From: Defluviicoccus sp. bin129
Lineage (GTDB): Bacteria > Pseudomonadota > Alphaproteobacteria > MPNO01
DNA: 64,000 nucleotides
Assembly (NCBI GenBank): GCA_002239065.1
Contig: MPNO01000018.1
Location: forward strand, 1-64,000
Direction: 5' to 3'
Shown in pieces: positions 52,059 to 60,448 of the stretch. The position numbers were made by a program, and so were the translations under genes. How positions within the stretch are numbered: the first letter of the stretch is position 1; each line of letters opens with the position of its first letter. The notes beneath the pieces were generated by a model. It ran no database searches. It saw only the letters and a program-made list of their open reading frames with translations, and was not told the origin of the DNA.

Positions 52059-52550
52059 ATGGTAAGCGCCGGTTCGTCGGTGTTGTGGCTGGTGGAGTGG
52101 GGCGCTTGCGCGCTGTTCATCGCCGGGGCGATAACCGATCTGCGTTGGCGGAAAGTGCCCAATACGATTCCCGTCCTGCTGATCGGGCTTTTCGCGCTTC
52201 ATGCGGCGGTCGGCCAGATCCGCCCGCCGGGCGCGTTGTGGACGCATCTGGCGATCGGCCTGATCCTGCTCTGCGTCGGGTTCGCGCTGTATTCGAGCGG
52301 ACGGTTCGGCGCGGGCGACGCCAAGCTGATCGCGGTCGCCGGGCTGTGGATCGGACCGAACGATCTCGCCATTTTCCTGTTCGGCATCGCCCTCGGCGCT
52401 TTCACCCTCTGCGCGTTCGCCCTGCTGCCCTTCCCCGCGGCGCGGCGTTGGCGGTCGACGCTTCCCTTCGCGGTGGCGATCGTGCCGCCGACCGTTGCCG
52501 TGATGATCCCGCGCACGCTGTCGCAGGATCTCCAGTACTCCCTGCCATGA
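52059..52550 (+). CDS. Prepilin peptidase CpaA/TadV
   Basis: 163 residues with the A24 peptidase pattern: DLRWRKVPN (first catalytic Asp, ITDLRWRKVPN) and SSGRFGAGDAKLIA (GxGD motif with the second Asp), in a small hydrophobic protein of the size expected for CpaA. It cleaves Flp prepilin and pseudopilins at the inner membrane. The start follows TTGGAGA with a 9-base spacing. 38 bases later cpaB begins. Confidence 0.88.
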   Translation: MVSAGSSVLWLVEWGACALFIAGAITDLRWRKVPNTIPVLLIGLFALHAAVGQIRPPGALWTHLAIGLILLCVGFALYSSGRFGAGDAKLIAVAGLWIGPNDLAIFLFGIALGAFTLCAFALLPFPAARRWRSTLPFAVAIVPPTVAVMIPRTLSQDLQYSLP

Positions 52551-52587
52551 CGCCGAAGTTTCTCGGTAAACCCGGAGACCCCGTCCG

Positions 52588-53550
52588 ATGCACAGATATC
52601 GAAACCTGATCCTGCTGGGGCTGCTGGCGGCGGTTCCGCTGATCGGCGCCATCTTCCTCGCCAGTGTCTTCCTGCCGGGGGACGAGGCCGACCCGGTGCG
52701 CACGGCGCGACAGCCCCAGGAGCAAGTTGCGCCCAAGGCGCCCGTCACCCGCAAGGTCGTCGTGGCCGACCGGAACCTGCCGGTGGGCACGCTGCTCGGG
52801 GACGGGGATCTGGGCACGCTCGACATGGAGCAAGGCCGGGTTCGGCACGGCCACATCCTGCTGGAAGGCACCAGGACCGTCGACTCGTTGCGTGGCTTTG
52901 CCATGCGCCGGCCGCTGTCGCCCGGGGCCCCGCTTACCTGGTCGGCGATCGTCGGCCCGGGGCAGCGCGGCTTTCTCGCCGCGGCGCTGAGGCCGGGGAC
53001 CCGGGCGGTGACGATCGAGCTCGGCAAGGGCACGCGCCATGCCGGGCTGGTCGATCCGGGCGACCGGGTGGATGTGATCCTGACCGCCAAGCTCCGGCTC
53101 CCCGACGGCGCCAAGACCGTGTTCACGCGCACCATTCTGGAGGATGTGCGCGTGGTCGCGGTCGACCGCCGGGTCGAGAACGCGGACGCGCCGAAGAAGA
53201 AGAAGGGCGAGAAGCTCAAGCGCACCGAAATCGTTACCGCCACCCTGGAGGTGTCCCCGGCGCAGGCCGGCCGCCTGGCGCTCGGCGCCCACGAGGGCAC
53301 GCTCTCGGTCGCGGTGCGCTCTCTCGCCACCGCCCCGCGGCAGGACGGCAACAGGGCCGTCGACCTGGAACAGTTGATGTCCTCGTCCAAGGACGGCACG
53401 TCGGATGAGGCGATGGTCGCGAGCGGCGGGCCGGGGACGGCCCGCCTGGACCCGTGGAAGAAGGTTCGCGTGTTCCGGGGAGCCAAGTTGAGCGTGGAAA
53501 AGTTCGCCGATCCGTCGCGCAGCGGGGATGGCGAAGCGCCGGCGCAGTAG
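52588..53550 (+). CDS. CpaB/RcpC pilus assembly protein
   Basis: 320 residues: an N-terminal membrane anchor (LILLGLLAAVPLIGAIFLA), an SAF-like domain (KVVVADRNLPVGTLLGDGDL; RRPLSPGAPLTWSAIV) and a RcpC core (GTRAVTIELGKGTRHAGLVD, DRVDVILTAK). A Lys-rich insert (KKKKGEKLK) lies in the middle. It interacts with the secretin in the periplasm. Confidence 0.88.
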   Translation: MHRYRNLILLGLLAAVPLIGAIFLASVFLPGDEADPVRTARQPQEQVAPKAPVTRKVVVADRNLPVGTLLGDGDLGTLDMEQGRVRHGHILLEGTRTVDSLRGFAMRRPLSPGAPLTWSAIVGPGQRGFLAAALRPGTRAVTIELGKGTRHAGLVDPGDRVDVILTAKLRLPDGAKTVFTRTILEDVRVVAVDRRVENADAPKKKKGEKLKRTEIVTATLEVSPAQAGRLALGAHEGTLSVAVRSLATAPRQDGNRAVDLEQLMSSSKDGTSDEAMVASGGPGTARLDPWKKVRVFRGAKLSVEKFADPSRSGDGEAPAQ

Positions 53551-53616
53551 CGCGACCGTCCCCGGCCGGGACGGCGCGTCGAGATCCGAGCGGGCACCGA
53601 CCGAAAGGAGATAGGA

Positions 53617-55719
53617 ATGCAGATTGCCGAAGCTTTTGCCGCCGTGATCGAGTCGCTCCCGGAGGCGGTACGCCGACGGCTGGACGATGGCGAAACGCTC
53701 GACTGGGAAGCGTTGGAGAGCGCCGGCACCTGCGAGGCGCTCGGCGACGCGGTCCGCGACCGCGATCGCTTGCCGGAGCCGGTGGAGACGCTGGTGCAAC
53801 GTCTGGCCCGGGATGTCGGCATCGTGCCGCAGGATGTCGTCCGCGGCGTCGAGCGCCAGGCCGCGGCCGGCGCCTGGATCGACTGCGTGTCGGTCGAGCC
53901 CGATGGCGAGACCTATCGGATCCGCAACGACCGGAGCGGTGATGTCGAACACGGGATCTCCGCCGAAACGATCGCCGGATACGCGATCCTCGCCCTCGAG
54001 CTGGCGACCGCGGTGCATCGGGCGCGCGAGCGCTGGCTCGATATCGGGAACCGATACCGGGCGGCGCCGGCGGATACGCTGTGCCCGTTGGCGCGATTGT
54101 CGGTTCGGATGAGCGACGGCTTGCGGCGCCCGTCGGAGAACGGTCCGGAGCGCCCCACGACGACCGAGCTGGCGAGGATCCTGGAGACCGCCTGGAACGG
54201 ACAGGAACTCCCGCTGCGCGCCGAGCTGGCGGGCGCGGTGCCGTCGAATGGCGGGCCCGTGGTCCGCGCGCCGCGCAAGTGCCGCCTTGCGCCCAAGACC
54301 GGATATCGTCTGCATGCCTGCGACCCGGAAGAGATCCTCTGGCTGTGCGCCCTGGCCGAGCGGGCGGGGCTGGGCGCGCCCGGCGACGAAGCGGAGAAGC
54401 CCGCGGACATGAAACCGGGAGCGGCGTTCGACGCCGGCGGCGCCGAGCGGGAAGGGCTCGGGGACGTGGCAGCGGCGGCGGAACCGATGGAGGCGGAGCC
54501 CGCGCGCGAGCCGATCCCATGGCGCGAGAACCGCACCCGCGCCCGGGACGGAGAATCGCCCGACCGCGAACGGACGAACGTGCCGGGTGCGCCGGCGGTC
54601 GGAGCGGCGAGCGAAACCGATCGCGAACGGACGACCGAGCCACGCGCGCCGGAGGTTGGACCGGCGACCGAAACCGGCCGCGAACGGACGAACCTGCTGG
54701 TTGCGCTGGAGGTTGGAGCGGCAACCGAAACCGGCCGCGAGCCGACGAACCGGCCCGGTGGGCCGGAGGTCGAAGCGGCGACCGAAACCGACCGCGTGGC
54801 GAGGCCGGCCGACGAGGCGGTTCTTCTCGACATGACGGCATTGGAAGAGCGGATCGGAGCGGAGGCGGACCGCAGGCTCCAACTCGGCACTGGCCCCGGC
54901 CAGATCGTCCTCGACCGGCAATTCGACACCCTCGAGATCGCCGCGAGCCGGCTCCCCGGGCCGGTAAGGCAGCGCATGACGGCGTGCTACGGCCTCAACG
55001 CGATGCAGGCGCTGATGCGGCTTCAGGACCCGCACGAGTGCCACACCCTGCGGGCCGAGGTGGAAGCCGGCGAGAGAGGGGGGCGTGCGCCGCGGTGGCT
55101 GGAGGAACTCGCCGGCACCCTGCTGATCGACGCCGGCGCCGAAACGCAGGACGGCAGGCGCACCGCGGGCCTGCGCCTCGACACGACGGAAGAACCGGAT
55201 GCCCGCTATTTCGTCACCGAGATGGGAACCGGCGCCGAGGGCAACCTCTCTTTGGCCGGTCTTCTGGAGCAGATGCATCTGAGCCTGGCGTTCGCGGGGA
55301 TCGCCTGGAAGGCGGTGACGGTGCTCCGCAATGCCGGAAAGGAAGGCGGCTGGGCCCTGCTCGAAGCGACCAACCGAAACGTCGAGTTCTCGTCCCAGGA
55401 GGCCGAGACGCTGGTAGCGGCGCAACATATCGGAGAGGTGCTGGACCGTTTGCTCGACGCGCGCTTCGATGCCGGCGGATCGCCGAGCAGCCTCGAGCAG
55501 GCCGCGATCGCGGCCGATGCGCTGGAGGAGGTCGGACCCACCATGCGCGCCGCCGCCGGTTGGCCGGGCGCGCTCCCGAATTCCGGGCTTCCCGGAGATG
55601 TCGTGGGGATGGTCGACATGGCGGAAGCGCTGCAAGCGGACGTCCGGGCGATTTCCAACCGTCTGATCGCCGGACAGATGGCCGGGTTCACGAAGAGCCG
55701 GGAAATGCAGGGGGTCTAG
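53617..55719 (+). CDS. Unknown 700-residue protein of the tad locus with tandem repeats
   Basis: The start follows AAAGGAGATAG, a strong ribosome site. No signal peptide or membrane helix is visible, so a cytoplasmic protein is likely. Residues 1-300 are helical and acidic (ESLPEAVRRRLDDGETLDW). Residues 316-391 are four 19-residue repeats of the form [DG]RE-x-T ... ATET. The C-terminal 300 residues are again helical (LEERIGAEADRRLQLGTGPG ... MHLSLAFAGIAWKAVTVL). I recognise no domain. Its place between cpaB and the TPR/SPOR gene suggests a link to pilus assembly or its control; that is unproven. Confidence 0.7.
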   Translation: MQIAEAFAAVIESLPEAVRRRLDDGETLDWEALESAGTCEALGDAVRDRDRLPEPVETLVQRLARDVGIVPQDVVRGVERQAAAGAWIDCVSVEPDGETYRIRNDRSGDVEHGISAETIAGYAILALELATAVHRARERWLDIGNRYRAAPADTLCPLARLSVRMSDGLRRPSENGPERPTTTELARILETAWNGQELPLRAELAGAVPSNGGPVVRAPRKCRLAPKTGYRLHACDPEEILWLCALAERAGLGAPGDEAEKPADMKPGAAFDAGGAEREGLGDVAAAAEPMEAEPAREPIPWRENRTRARDGESPDRERTNVPGAPAVGAASETDRERTTEPRAPEVGPATETGRERTNLLVALEVGAATETGREPTNRPGGPEVEAATETDRVARPADEAVLLDMTALEERIGAEADRRLQLGTGPGQIVLDRQFDTLEIAASRLPGPVRQRMTACYGLNAMQALMRLQDPHECHTLRAEVEAGERGGRAPRWLEELAGTLLIDAGAETQDGRRTAGLRLDTTEEPDARYFVTEMGTGAEGNLSLAGLLEQMHLSLAFAGIAWKAVTVLRNAGKEGGWALLEATNRNVEFSSQEAETLVAAQHIGEVLDRLLDARFDAGGSPSSLEQAAIAADALEEVGPTMRAAAGWPGALPNSGLPGDVVGMVDMAEALQADVRAISNRLIAGQMAGFTKSREMQGV
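54562..54789 (+). repeat. Four 57-bp tandem repeats within the 700-residue protein gene
   Basis: Units begin at 54562, 54619, 54676 and 54733, each exactly 57 bp, and the head of a fifth starts at 54790. Each unit encodes 19 residues, so copy number can change without breaking the frame. Units differ at several codons. Confidence 0.85.
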
Positions 55720-55731
55720 TCCGGATTTCCC

Positions 55732-55752
55732 GCCGCGGCCGACGGCCGCGGC
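55732..55752 (+). terminator. GC-rich hairpin after the 700-residue protein gene
   Basis: A 9-bp stem (55732-55740 with 55744-55752) with the loop GAC, 13 bases after the stop, no T-tract. Possibly a transcription pause or mRNA end. An AT-richer patch at 55825-55867 follows, before the next gene. Confidence 0.4.
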
Positions 55753-55908
55753 GCACTTACGCCCTGTCGCCGTCCGGGGGATCGGATCGGCGGGTACCGG
55801 GCTGCGGCCCGCTTTCGATGCCGTTATCAAATTGCACTATGTCGATTCGATATGACTACGCTAAAATCGGGGTCGGATGTCGTCCCCGTTACAGGCTCAC
55901 GATAGGCA

Positions 55909-57072
55909 GTGAACCCGTTGACAAGTTCCTCTTTCCGGCGCGCGTCCCCTCGCCCGCGAGCAGGCCGCATCAGGCGGGCGCTGGCCGCGTGCTGGGTGTC
56001 GGCGGCGGTCGCCTGGCCCGGCGCCGCGCCGGCCGCCGATGCGGTCGACGAGGTATTGGCGCTGGTCCAGCAGGAGCGCTATTCGGAAGCGCGCGAGAAG
56101 ATCGGCCCGCTGCTCCGGCGCGACCCGACCGGACCGCGGGTGCGGCTGATCGACGGCATCCTGACGGCGCGGGAAGGAAATTCCGCCGATGCGATCGCCA
56201 TTTTCGAGCGACTCCGCGACGACCATCCCGACATGTTCGAGCCCTATAACAACCTCGCCGTGCTGTACGCTCAACAGGACCGGCTCGATGACGCGCTCGG
56301 AACCCTCCTGGCCGCGTCGGAACGCAAGCCCGACGCCGTCGTCTACGCCAATCTCGGCGACATATACACGCGTCTCGCGCGGCGCGCCTACGCGCGCGCC
56401 CGGGACGTCCGCTCCCGCGGCCGCGATCCCGGGGAGCCGTCCGGCGGCGCCGCTCCGGCTCCGCCGCCATCCGCGAAACCCTTCGAGCCCGCGCCCGAAC
56501 CCGAACGGGTCGCTTCATCCGGGGCCGCGTCCGAACCGGAGACCGAGCGACCGCGGGCGATCGTGGCGACGGCGTCCGAGCCGGATAGCGCCGACGCGTT
56601 GAGCGGCGTATGCGTGCGCGCCGGAAACTTCAAGGACCGGAGCGCGGCGACCGAAGCCGCTTCGTGGATGCAGGAGCAGGGCGCGGAGATCATCGACATC
56701 GTGCACGAAAACCGGCAGGACGCCAGCCGGCACTGGGTCCATCTGCCGCCGGCGGCGAGCCGCAACGCGGCCGAGGAAAAGGTCCGCGAGCTTCGCGGCA
56801 AGGGCGTGCGGGATGTCGCGATCCTGCGCAAGGCTGCTCTTCCCAACGTGGTTTCCCTCGGGGTCTATCGCAACGGGAGCAACGCCCGCCGCCGGGTCGC
56901 CCAGCTCAGGAAGCTGGGTTACAAGGTCGAGGTCACGGCGTCCGGGAAGACCGTCGCCGAGTATGTCGTGCGGGCGCGCGCCGGCACCTCCGGTCCGGCT
57001 TTCGACGGCGCCTGGAAGGCGCGCTTCCCCGGATACACCATCCGCCACATCGACTGCCCGGCGCGCAGCTGA
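55909..57072 (+). CDS. TPR and SPOR-like domain protein
   Basis: 387 residues from a GTG at 55909. A signal peptide (LAACWVSAAVAWPGAAPAAD) precedes TPR units (about 48-165: EVLALVQQERYSEAREKIGP; MFEPYNNLAVLYAQQDRLDD; VYANLGDIYTRLARRAYARA), a Pro/Glu/Ala linker, and two SPOR-like segments (about 232-375) with VCVRAGNFKDRSAATEAASW and VVSLGVYRNGSNARRRVAQL. SPOR domains bind denuded peptidoglycan. It may anchor or guide the pilus in the cell wall; it is the last gene on this strand in the locus. Confidence 0.78.
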   Translation: MNPLTSSSFRRASPRPRAGRIRRALAACWVSAAVAWPGAAPAADAVDEVLALVQQERYSEAREKIGPLLRRDPTGPRVRLIDGILTAREGNSADAIAIFERLRDDHPDMFEPYNNLAVLYAQQDRLDDALGTLLAASERKPDAVVYANLGDIYTRLARRAYARARDVRSRGRDPGEPSGGAAPAPPPSAKPFEPAPEPERVASSGAASEPETERPRAIVATASEPDSADALSGVCVRAGNFKDRSAATEAASWMQEQGAEIIDIVHENRQDASRHWVHLPPAASRNAAEEKVRELRGKGVRDVAILRKAALPNVVSLGVYRNGSNARRRVAQLRKLGYKVEVTASGKTVAEYVVRARAGTSGPAFDGAWKARFPGYTIRHIDCPARS

Positions 57073-57168
57073 GATCGAGCTCGCCCTCCGGCGGGGATTT
57101 ACCGCGGCGCGGCGGCGCGCTATGAGACGCGGCGAGCCCGCGCGCATATCGTCACGGAGGACGCCGCC

Positions 57169-58038
57169 ATGACCGCAGACTACGAACCGCCCAGGGTCTG
57201 GACCTGGGAACGCGAGAACGGCGGCACCTTCGCCTCCATCAACCGCCCGGTCTCCGGCGCGACGCACGAGACGGCGCTGCCGCGCGGCGCCCACCCGCTC
57301 CAGCTCTATTCGCTGGCGACGCCCAACGGCGTGAAGGTGACCGTGATGCTCGAGGAGCTGCTGGCCGCCGGGCATGACGGCGCGGAGTACGACGCCTGGG
57401 TGGTCAACATCCGCGAGGGCGACCAGTTCGGCTCCGGGTTCGTCGCGATCAACCCCAACTCGAAGATCCCCGCCCTGGTGGATCATACGACGCCCGAACC
57501 GACCCGGGTGTTCGAATCGGGCGCGATCCTGCTCTATTTGGCGGAGAAATTCGGCGCGTTCCTGCCGGACGATCCGTCCGAACGGGCCGAATGCCTGTCA
57601 TGGCTGTTCTGGCAGATGGGCTCGGCCCCCTATCTCGGCGGCGGGTTCGGGCATTTCTACGCCTACGCCCCCTACAAGATGGAGTACCCGATCGACCGCT
57701 TCACCATGGAGGTGAAGCGCCAGCTCGACGTGCTCGACAAGCGCCTCGGCGAGACCGCCTATGTCGCGGGCGACGCCTACACCGTCGCCGACATGGCGAT
57801 CTGGCCGTGGTACGGCGTGCTGACCACCGGCAAGCTCTACGACGCGGCCGAATTCCTGGCGGCGGAGGACTACGCCAACGTGGTGCGCTGGTACCGCGAG
57901 ATCGCGGCCCGCGAGCCGGTGATCCGCGGGCGCAAGGTCAACCGGATCAGCGGCCCGGCGGAGGACCAGCTGCACGAGCGGCACGACGCGTCGGATTTCG
58001 ACCTCAGGACCCAGGACAAGCTGGAAGCGGCGGAGTAG
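57169..58038 (+). CDS. yghU: YghU-like glutathione-dependent disulfide-bond oxidoreductase (GST family)
   Basis: 289 residues, the length of YghU/YfcG-type enzymes. N-terminal extension, then a thioredoxin-like domain (HPLQLYSLATPNGVKVTVML; NPNSKIPALVDHTT; ESGAILLYLAEKFG) and a helical domain (SWLFWQMGSAPYLGGGFGHF; YTVADMAIWPWYG). Such enzymes bind two glutathiones and reduce disulfides. It ends 23 bases before the convergent mepA gene. Confidence 0.85.
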   Translation: MTADYEPPRVWTWERENGGTFASINRPVSGATHETALPRGAHPLQLYSLATPNGVKVTVMLEELLAAGHDGAEYDAWVVNIREGDQFGSGFVAINPNSKIPALVDHTTPEPTRVFESGAILLYLAEKFGAFLPDDPSERAECLSWLFWQMGSAPYLGGGFGHFYAYAPYKMEYPIDRFTMEVKRQLDVLDKRLGETAYVAGDAYTVADMAIWPWYGVLTTGKLYDAAEFLAAEDYANVVRWYREIAAREPVIRGRKVNRISGPAEDQLHERHDASDFDLRTQDKLEAAE

Positions 58039-58061
58039 GGGAGCAGGGGCCTCGGCGCGCC

Positions 58062-58967
58062 TCACCGCGACCTCAGCACCGCGCTGCATTCCCGCGGCAG
58101 ATCGGCCAGCATCAGCGGCGGCCGCCGTTTCTTCGGGTCCCGCGGCGGCGGGTGGAGCGCCGCGCGGCTGAACCACCAGTCGAGCGACTTGTCGCAGCCC
58201 GCGCCGGGGCGTATCGGCGCCTGTGCGACGCAGCGTTCGCCCTTCGGGCAATGCAGGCGGACATGGAAATGGGTGGTGTGGCCCCACCACGGCCGCACCT
58301 TGCGCAGCCAGCGGGAATCCCCCTCGCGCCGCGTCTCGCAGAGGCGGCGCTTGATCGCGGCGTTGACGAAAATGCGCGCGACCGCGCCGTCTTGCGCGGC
58401 GGCCTCGAGGACCCTGGAATGCGAGTCGGTCCAGCGCCCGTTCACCCGGAGCCGGTTCCGCGCCACCACCGAGGTCGAGGAGATCCTCTCGCGCGCCGCC
58501 CGGGTCAGCTTCAGACTCCTGGGCGGGCGCAGCCAGATATCGACGTCGAGCCCGATCTGGTGCGAGGCGTGGCCGGAAAGCATCGGCCCGCCCCGGGGCT
58601 GGCTGATGTCGCCGACATAGAGCCCGGGCCAGCCCGCCGCCTGCGCCTTGCCGGCCAGGCGTTCGACGAAGGCGATCATGGCGGGATGGCCCCAGTTGCG
58701 GTTTCGCGACAGCCGCATCGCCTGCCAGCCCGGCCCGGTCTCCGGCAGCTGCATCGCCCCGGCGAGGCACCCCCGGGCGTAGCGCCCATGCGCGGCGGCG
58801 CCGCCCGGGCTCGGGTTGTCCGCATTGCCGAAGGCGAACCTGGCGATCTGCGCCTCCGCCCCGCCGGCGCCGAGAAGCAGCGCGAGGCCCGCGGCAAGCG
58901 CGATCGTCCGGTTGAAGCGCGGCGCGGGCGAGGGGACTCTCGAAGGGCGGGGTCGGGACTTCGACAC
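58062..58967 (-). CDS. mepA: Penicillin-insensitive murein DD-endopeptidase MepA
   Basis: 301 residues with an N-terminal signal region (TIALAAGLALLLGAGGAEAQ). The LAS-type zinc motifs are visible: SGHASHQIGLDVDIWL (His ... Asp ligands) and WGHTTHFHVRLHCP (HxH ligand). It cuts DD cross-links of peptidoglycan in the periplasm. It is separate from the formate dehydrogenase operon upstream, 50 bases away. Confidence 0.88.
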   Translation of the reverse strand: MSKSRPRPSRVPSPAPRFNRTIALAAGLALLLGAGGAEAQIARFAFGNADNPSPGGAAAHGRYARGCLAGAMQLPETGPGWQAMRLSRNRNWGHPAMIAFVERLAGKAQAAGWPGLYVGDISQPRGGPMLSGHASHQIGLDVDIWLRPPRSLKLTRAARERISSTSVVARNRLRVNGRWTDSHSRVLEAAAQDGAVARIFVNAAIKRRLCETRREGDSRWLRKVRPWWGHTTHFHVRLHCPKGERCVAQAPIRPGAGCDKSLDWWFSRAALHPPPRDPKKRRPPLMLADLPRECSAVLRSR

Positions 58968-59017
58968 GTGCGCTTGCCGGGCTTCGCGGTTCTCCGCGCC
59001 CCGATACCCCCTCCCGT

Positions 59018-59143
59018 TCAGCCGCTGCGGACCGCCGCGCCGGATGTGACCGCCTGGGTCGAGAAGCCGATCAGGTCGAGCAGGATATCCGCGCCGACGG
59101 CGATCACCGCCATGGCCAGAAACGCGAGCAGCATGGCTCTCAT
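59018..59143 (-). CDS. 41-residue membrane peptide at the end of the formate dehydrogenase operon
   Basis: MRAMLLAFLAMAVIAVGADI, then LLDLIGFSTQAVTSGAAVRSG. One membrane helix fills the N-terminal half. Its ATG overlaps the stop of the WD40-cytochrome gene as ATGA, which supports it being translated. It is too small for a family call; related short hydrophobic proteins often occur in respiratory operons. The role could be assembly or stability of the membrane complex. Confidence 0.55.
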   Translation of the reverse strand: MRAMLLAFLAMAVIAVGADILLDLIGFSTQAVTSGAAVRSG

Positions 59144-60447
59144 CGACTGTTCTCCCGATCCGTGGTCGCGCGCTTGAGGAATGCGATCAGGTCGTCCCGG
59201 TCGGCGGGTTTCACGATACGCTGCATCGGCATCTTCGAGCCCGGAATATAGTGGTCCGGGCCCTGGTCGAACAGCGCGTCGATGGTGCCTTCGTTCCACA
59301 CGATGTCCGAACCCCTCAGCGTCCGCGAGTAGCTGTACCCGGCGAGCGTGCCGGCGCGCCGCCCGAATATGCCGAACAGGGTCGGGCCGGCGCGGCGCCG
59401 CCCGTCCGGCCCGAGCGCGTGGCAGATCGAGCATTTGCGCTGGAACTGGCGCTCGCCGTTGCTCATCGTCGCCGGCTTCTTGAGGAAGCTGCGTTCCCCG
59501 CGGGTCATCCTCTCGTACCGGCCGAGCGACTCCACCGGCCAGCTGTACATCGCGTCGTCGAGCCCGCCCGCGTGGATGTTCCTGCCATCCGCCGAGAAGG
59601 TGAGCGCCCAGACCGGGCCGCGCAGGGTGGCCCGGAAATTGCGCAGCACCGACCAGGACCGGATGTCGATCACCTTGATGAAGCCGTCGCCGTCGCCGAC
59701 CGCGAGCGTGGCGAAGTCCCGGTCGGCCGCCATCGCCAGGATCGGGCTGCGGCCGGAGGTGAAGTCGGCGATCCGGTTGCCCGTCTCCGCGTCCACCACG
59801 CGGATCGTCCCGTCCAGCGATCCGTAGGCCAGCCAGGTCGCCGCGTCGTTCAGGACCAGCGTGTTGACGCCGAAGCCGTGCCGCAGGAAGAACCGCTTGC
59901 GGGTCCCTCTCTCCGGATCCCAGGTGCGGATCGTGCCGTCCGCCGAGCCCGAGTAGAGCGTTTTCCCGTCATCCGCAAAGGCGACGTCGCTGACATTGGA
60001 GCGGTGGCCCTTGAGGAAGCGCGGCTTGCCGCCGTCGAGCGGCCACAACCCGATCGAGCCGTCCCAGCTCGCCGCCGCCACCGTTCCGCCGTCGGGCGAC
60101 AGCTCCAGCGCGTTGACCTTGTTCTGGTGGCCGCCCAGCCGCCGTCCCTTGCCGGTGCGGAGATCCCACAGATAGAGCTGGAAGTCGTCGCCCGCGGAGA
60201 CCGCCCGGTGACGGTCGACGAACCGCACCGCGTTGACCGCCGCGCGGTGCGCTTCCAGCCACACCGGTGTCTTGCCGCGCCACAGCCCGACCGAGAAGTC
60301 GAAGCTCGCCGTCAGGATGCGGCTGCCGTCCGGCGAGACGTCGATCCCCTTGATCGGTCCGCCGTGGCCCTTGAGCGTGAAGAAATCCCCCGCCGCGGCG
60401 ACCGACGGGATCAGAACCAGCGCCGCGAGTAACGCCCGGAACGCCAT
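59140..60447 (-). CDS. WD40 beta-propeller fused to a c-type cytochrome domain
   Basis: 435 residues with a signal peptide (ALLAALVLIPSVAAAG). Seven or so WD40 blades run from residue 25 to 320 (FTLKGHGGPIKGIDVSPDGS; GHQNKVNALELSPDGGTVAA; GHRSNVSDVAFADDGKTLYS). A class I-type cytochrome c domain follows, with CSICH at 339-343 and the likely axial Met in SKMPMQRI. It starts 1 base after the formate dehydrogenase gamma stop, so it is likely a periplasmic electron carrier or docking protein for that enzyme. Confidence 0.87.
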   Translation of the reverse strand: MAFRALLAALVLIPSVAAAGDFFTLKGHGGPIKGIDVSPDGSRILTASFDFSVGLWRGKTPVWLEAHRAAVNAVRFVDRHRAVSAGDDFQLYLWDLRTGKGRRLGGHQNKVNALELSPDGGTVAAASWDGSIGLWPLDGGKPRFLKGHRSNVSDVAFADDGKTLYSGSADGTIRTWDPERGTRKRFFLRHGFGVNTLVLNDAATWLAYGSLDGTIRVVDAETGNRIADFTSGRSPILAMAADRDFATLAVGDGDGFIKVIDIRSWSVLRNFRATLRGPVWALTFSADGRNIHAGGLDDAMYSWPVESLGRYERMTRGERSFLKKPATMSNGERQFQRKCSICHALGPDGRRRAGPTLFGIFGRRAGTLAGYSYSRTLRGSDIVWNEGTIDALFDQGPDHYIPGSKMPMQRIVKPADRDDLIAFLKRATTDRENSR

Positions 60448-60448
60448 C

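Noticed and set aside
52402-55830. A 1142-residue open frame on the minus strand
   Set aside because: Antisense to cpaB and the 700-residue gene, Arg/Pro/Ala-rich with no domain; a shadow of the coding strand.
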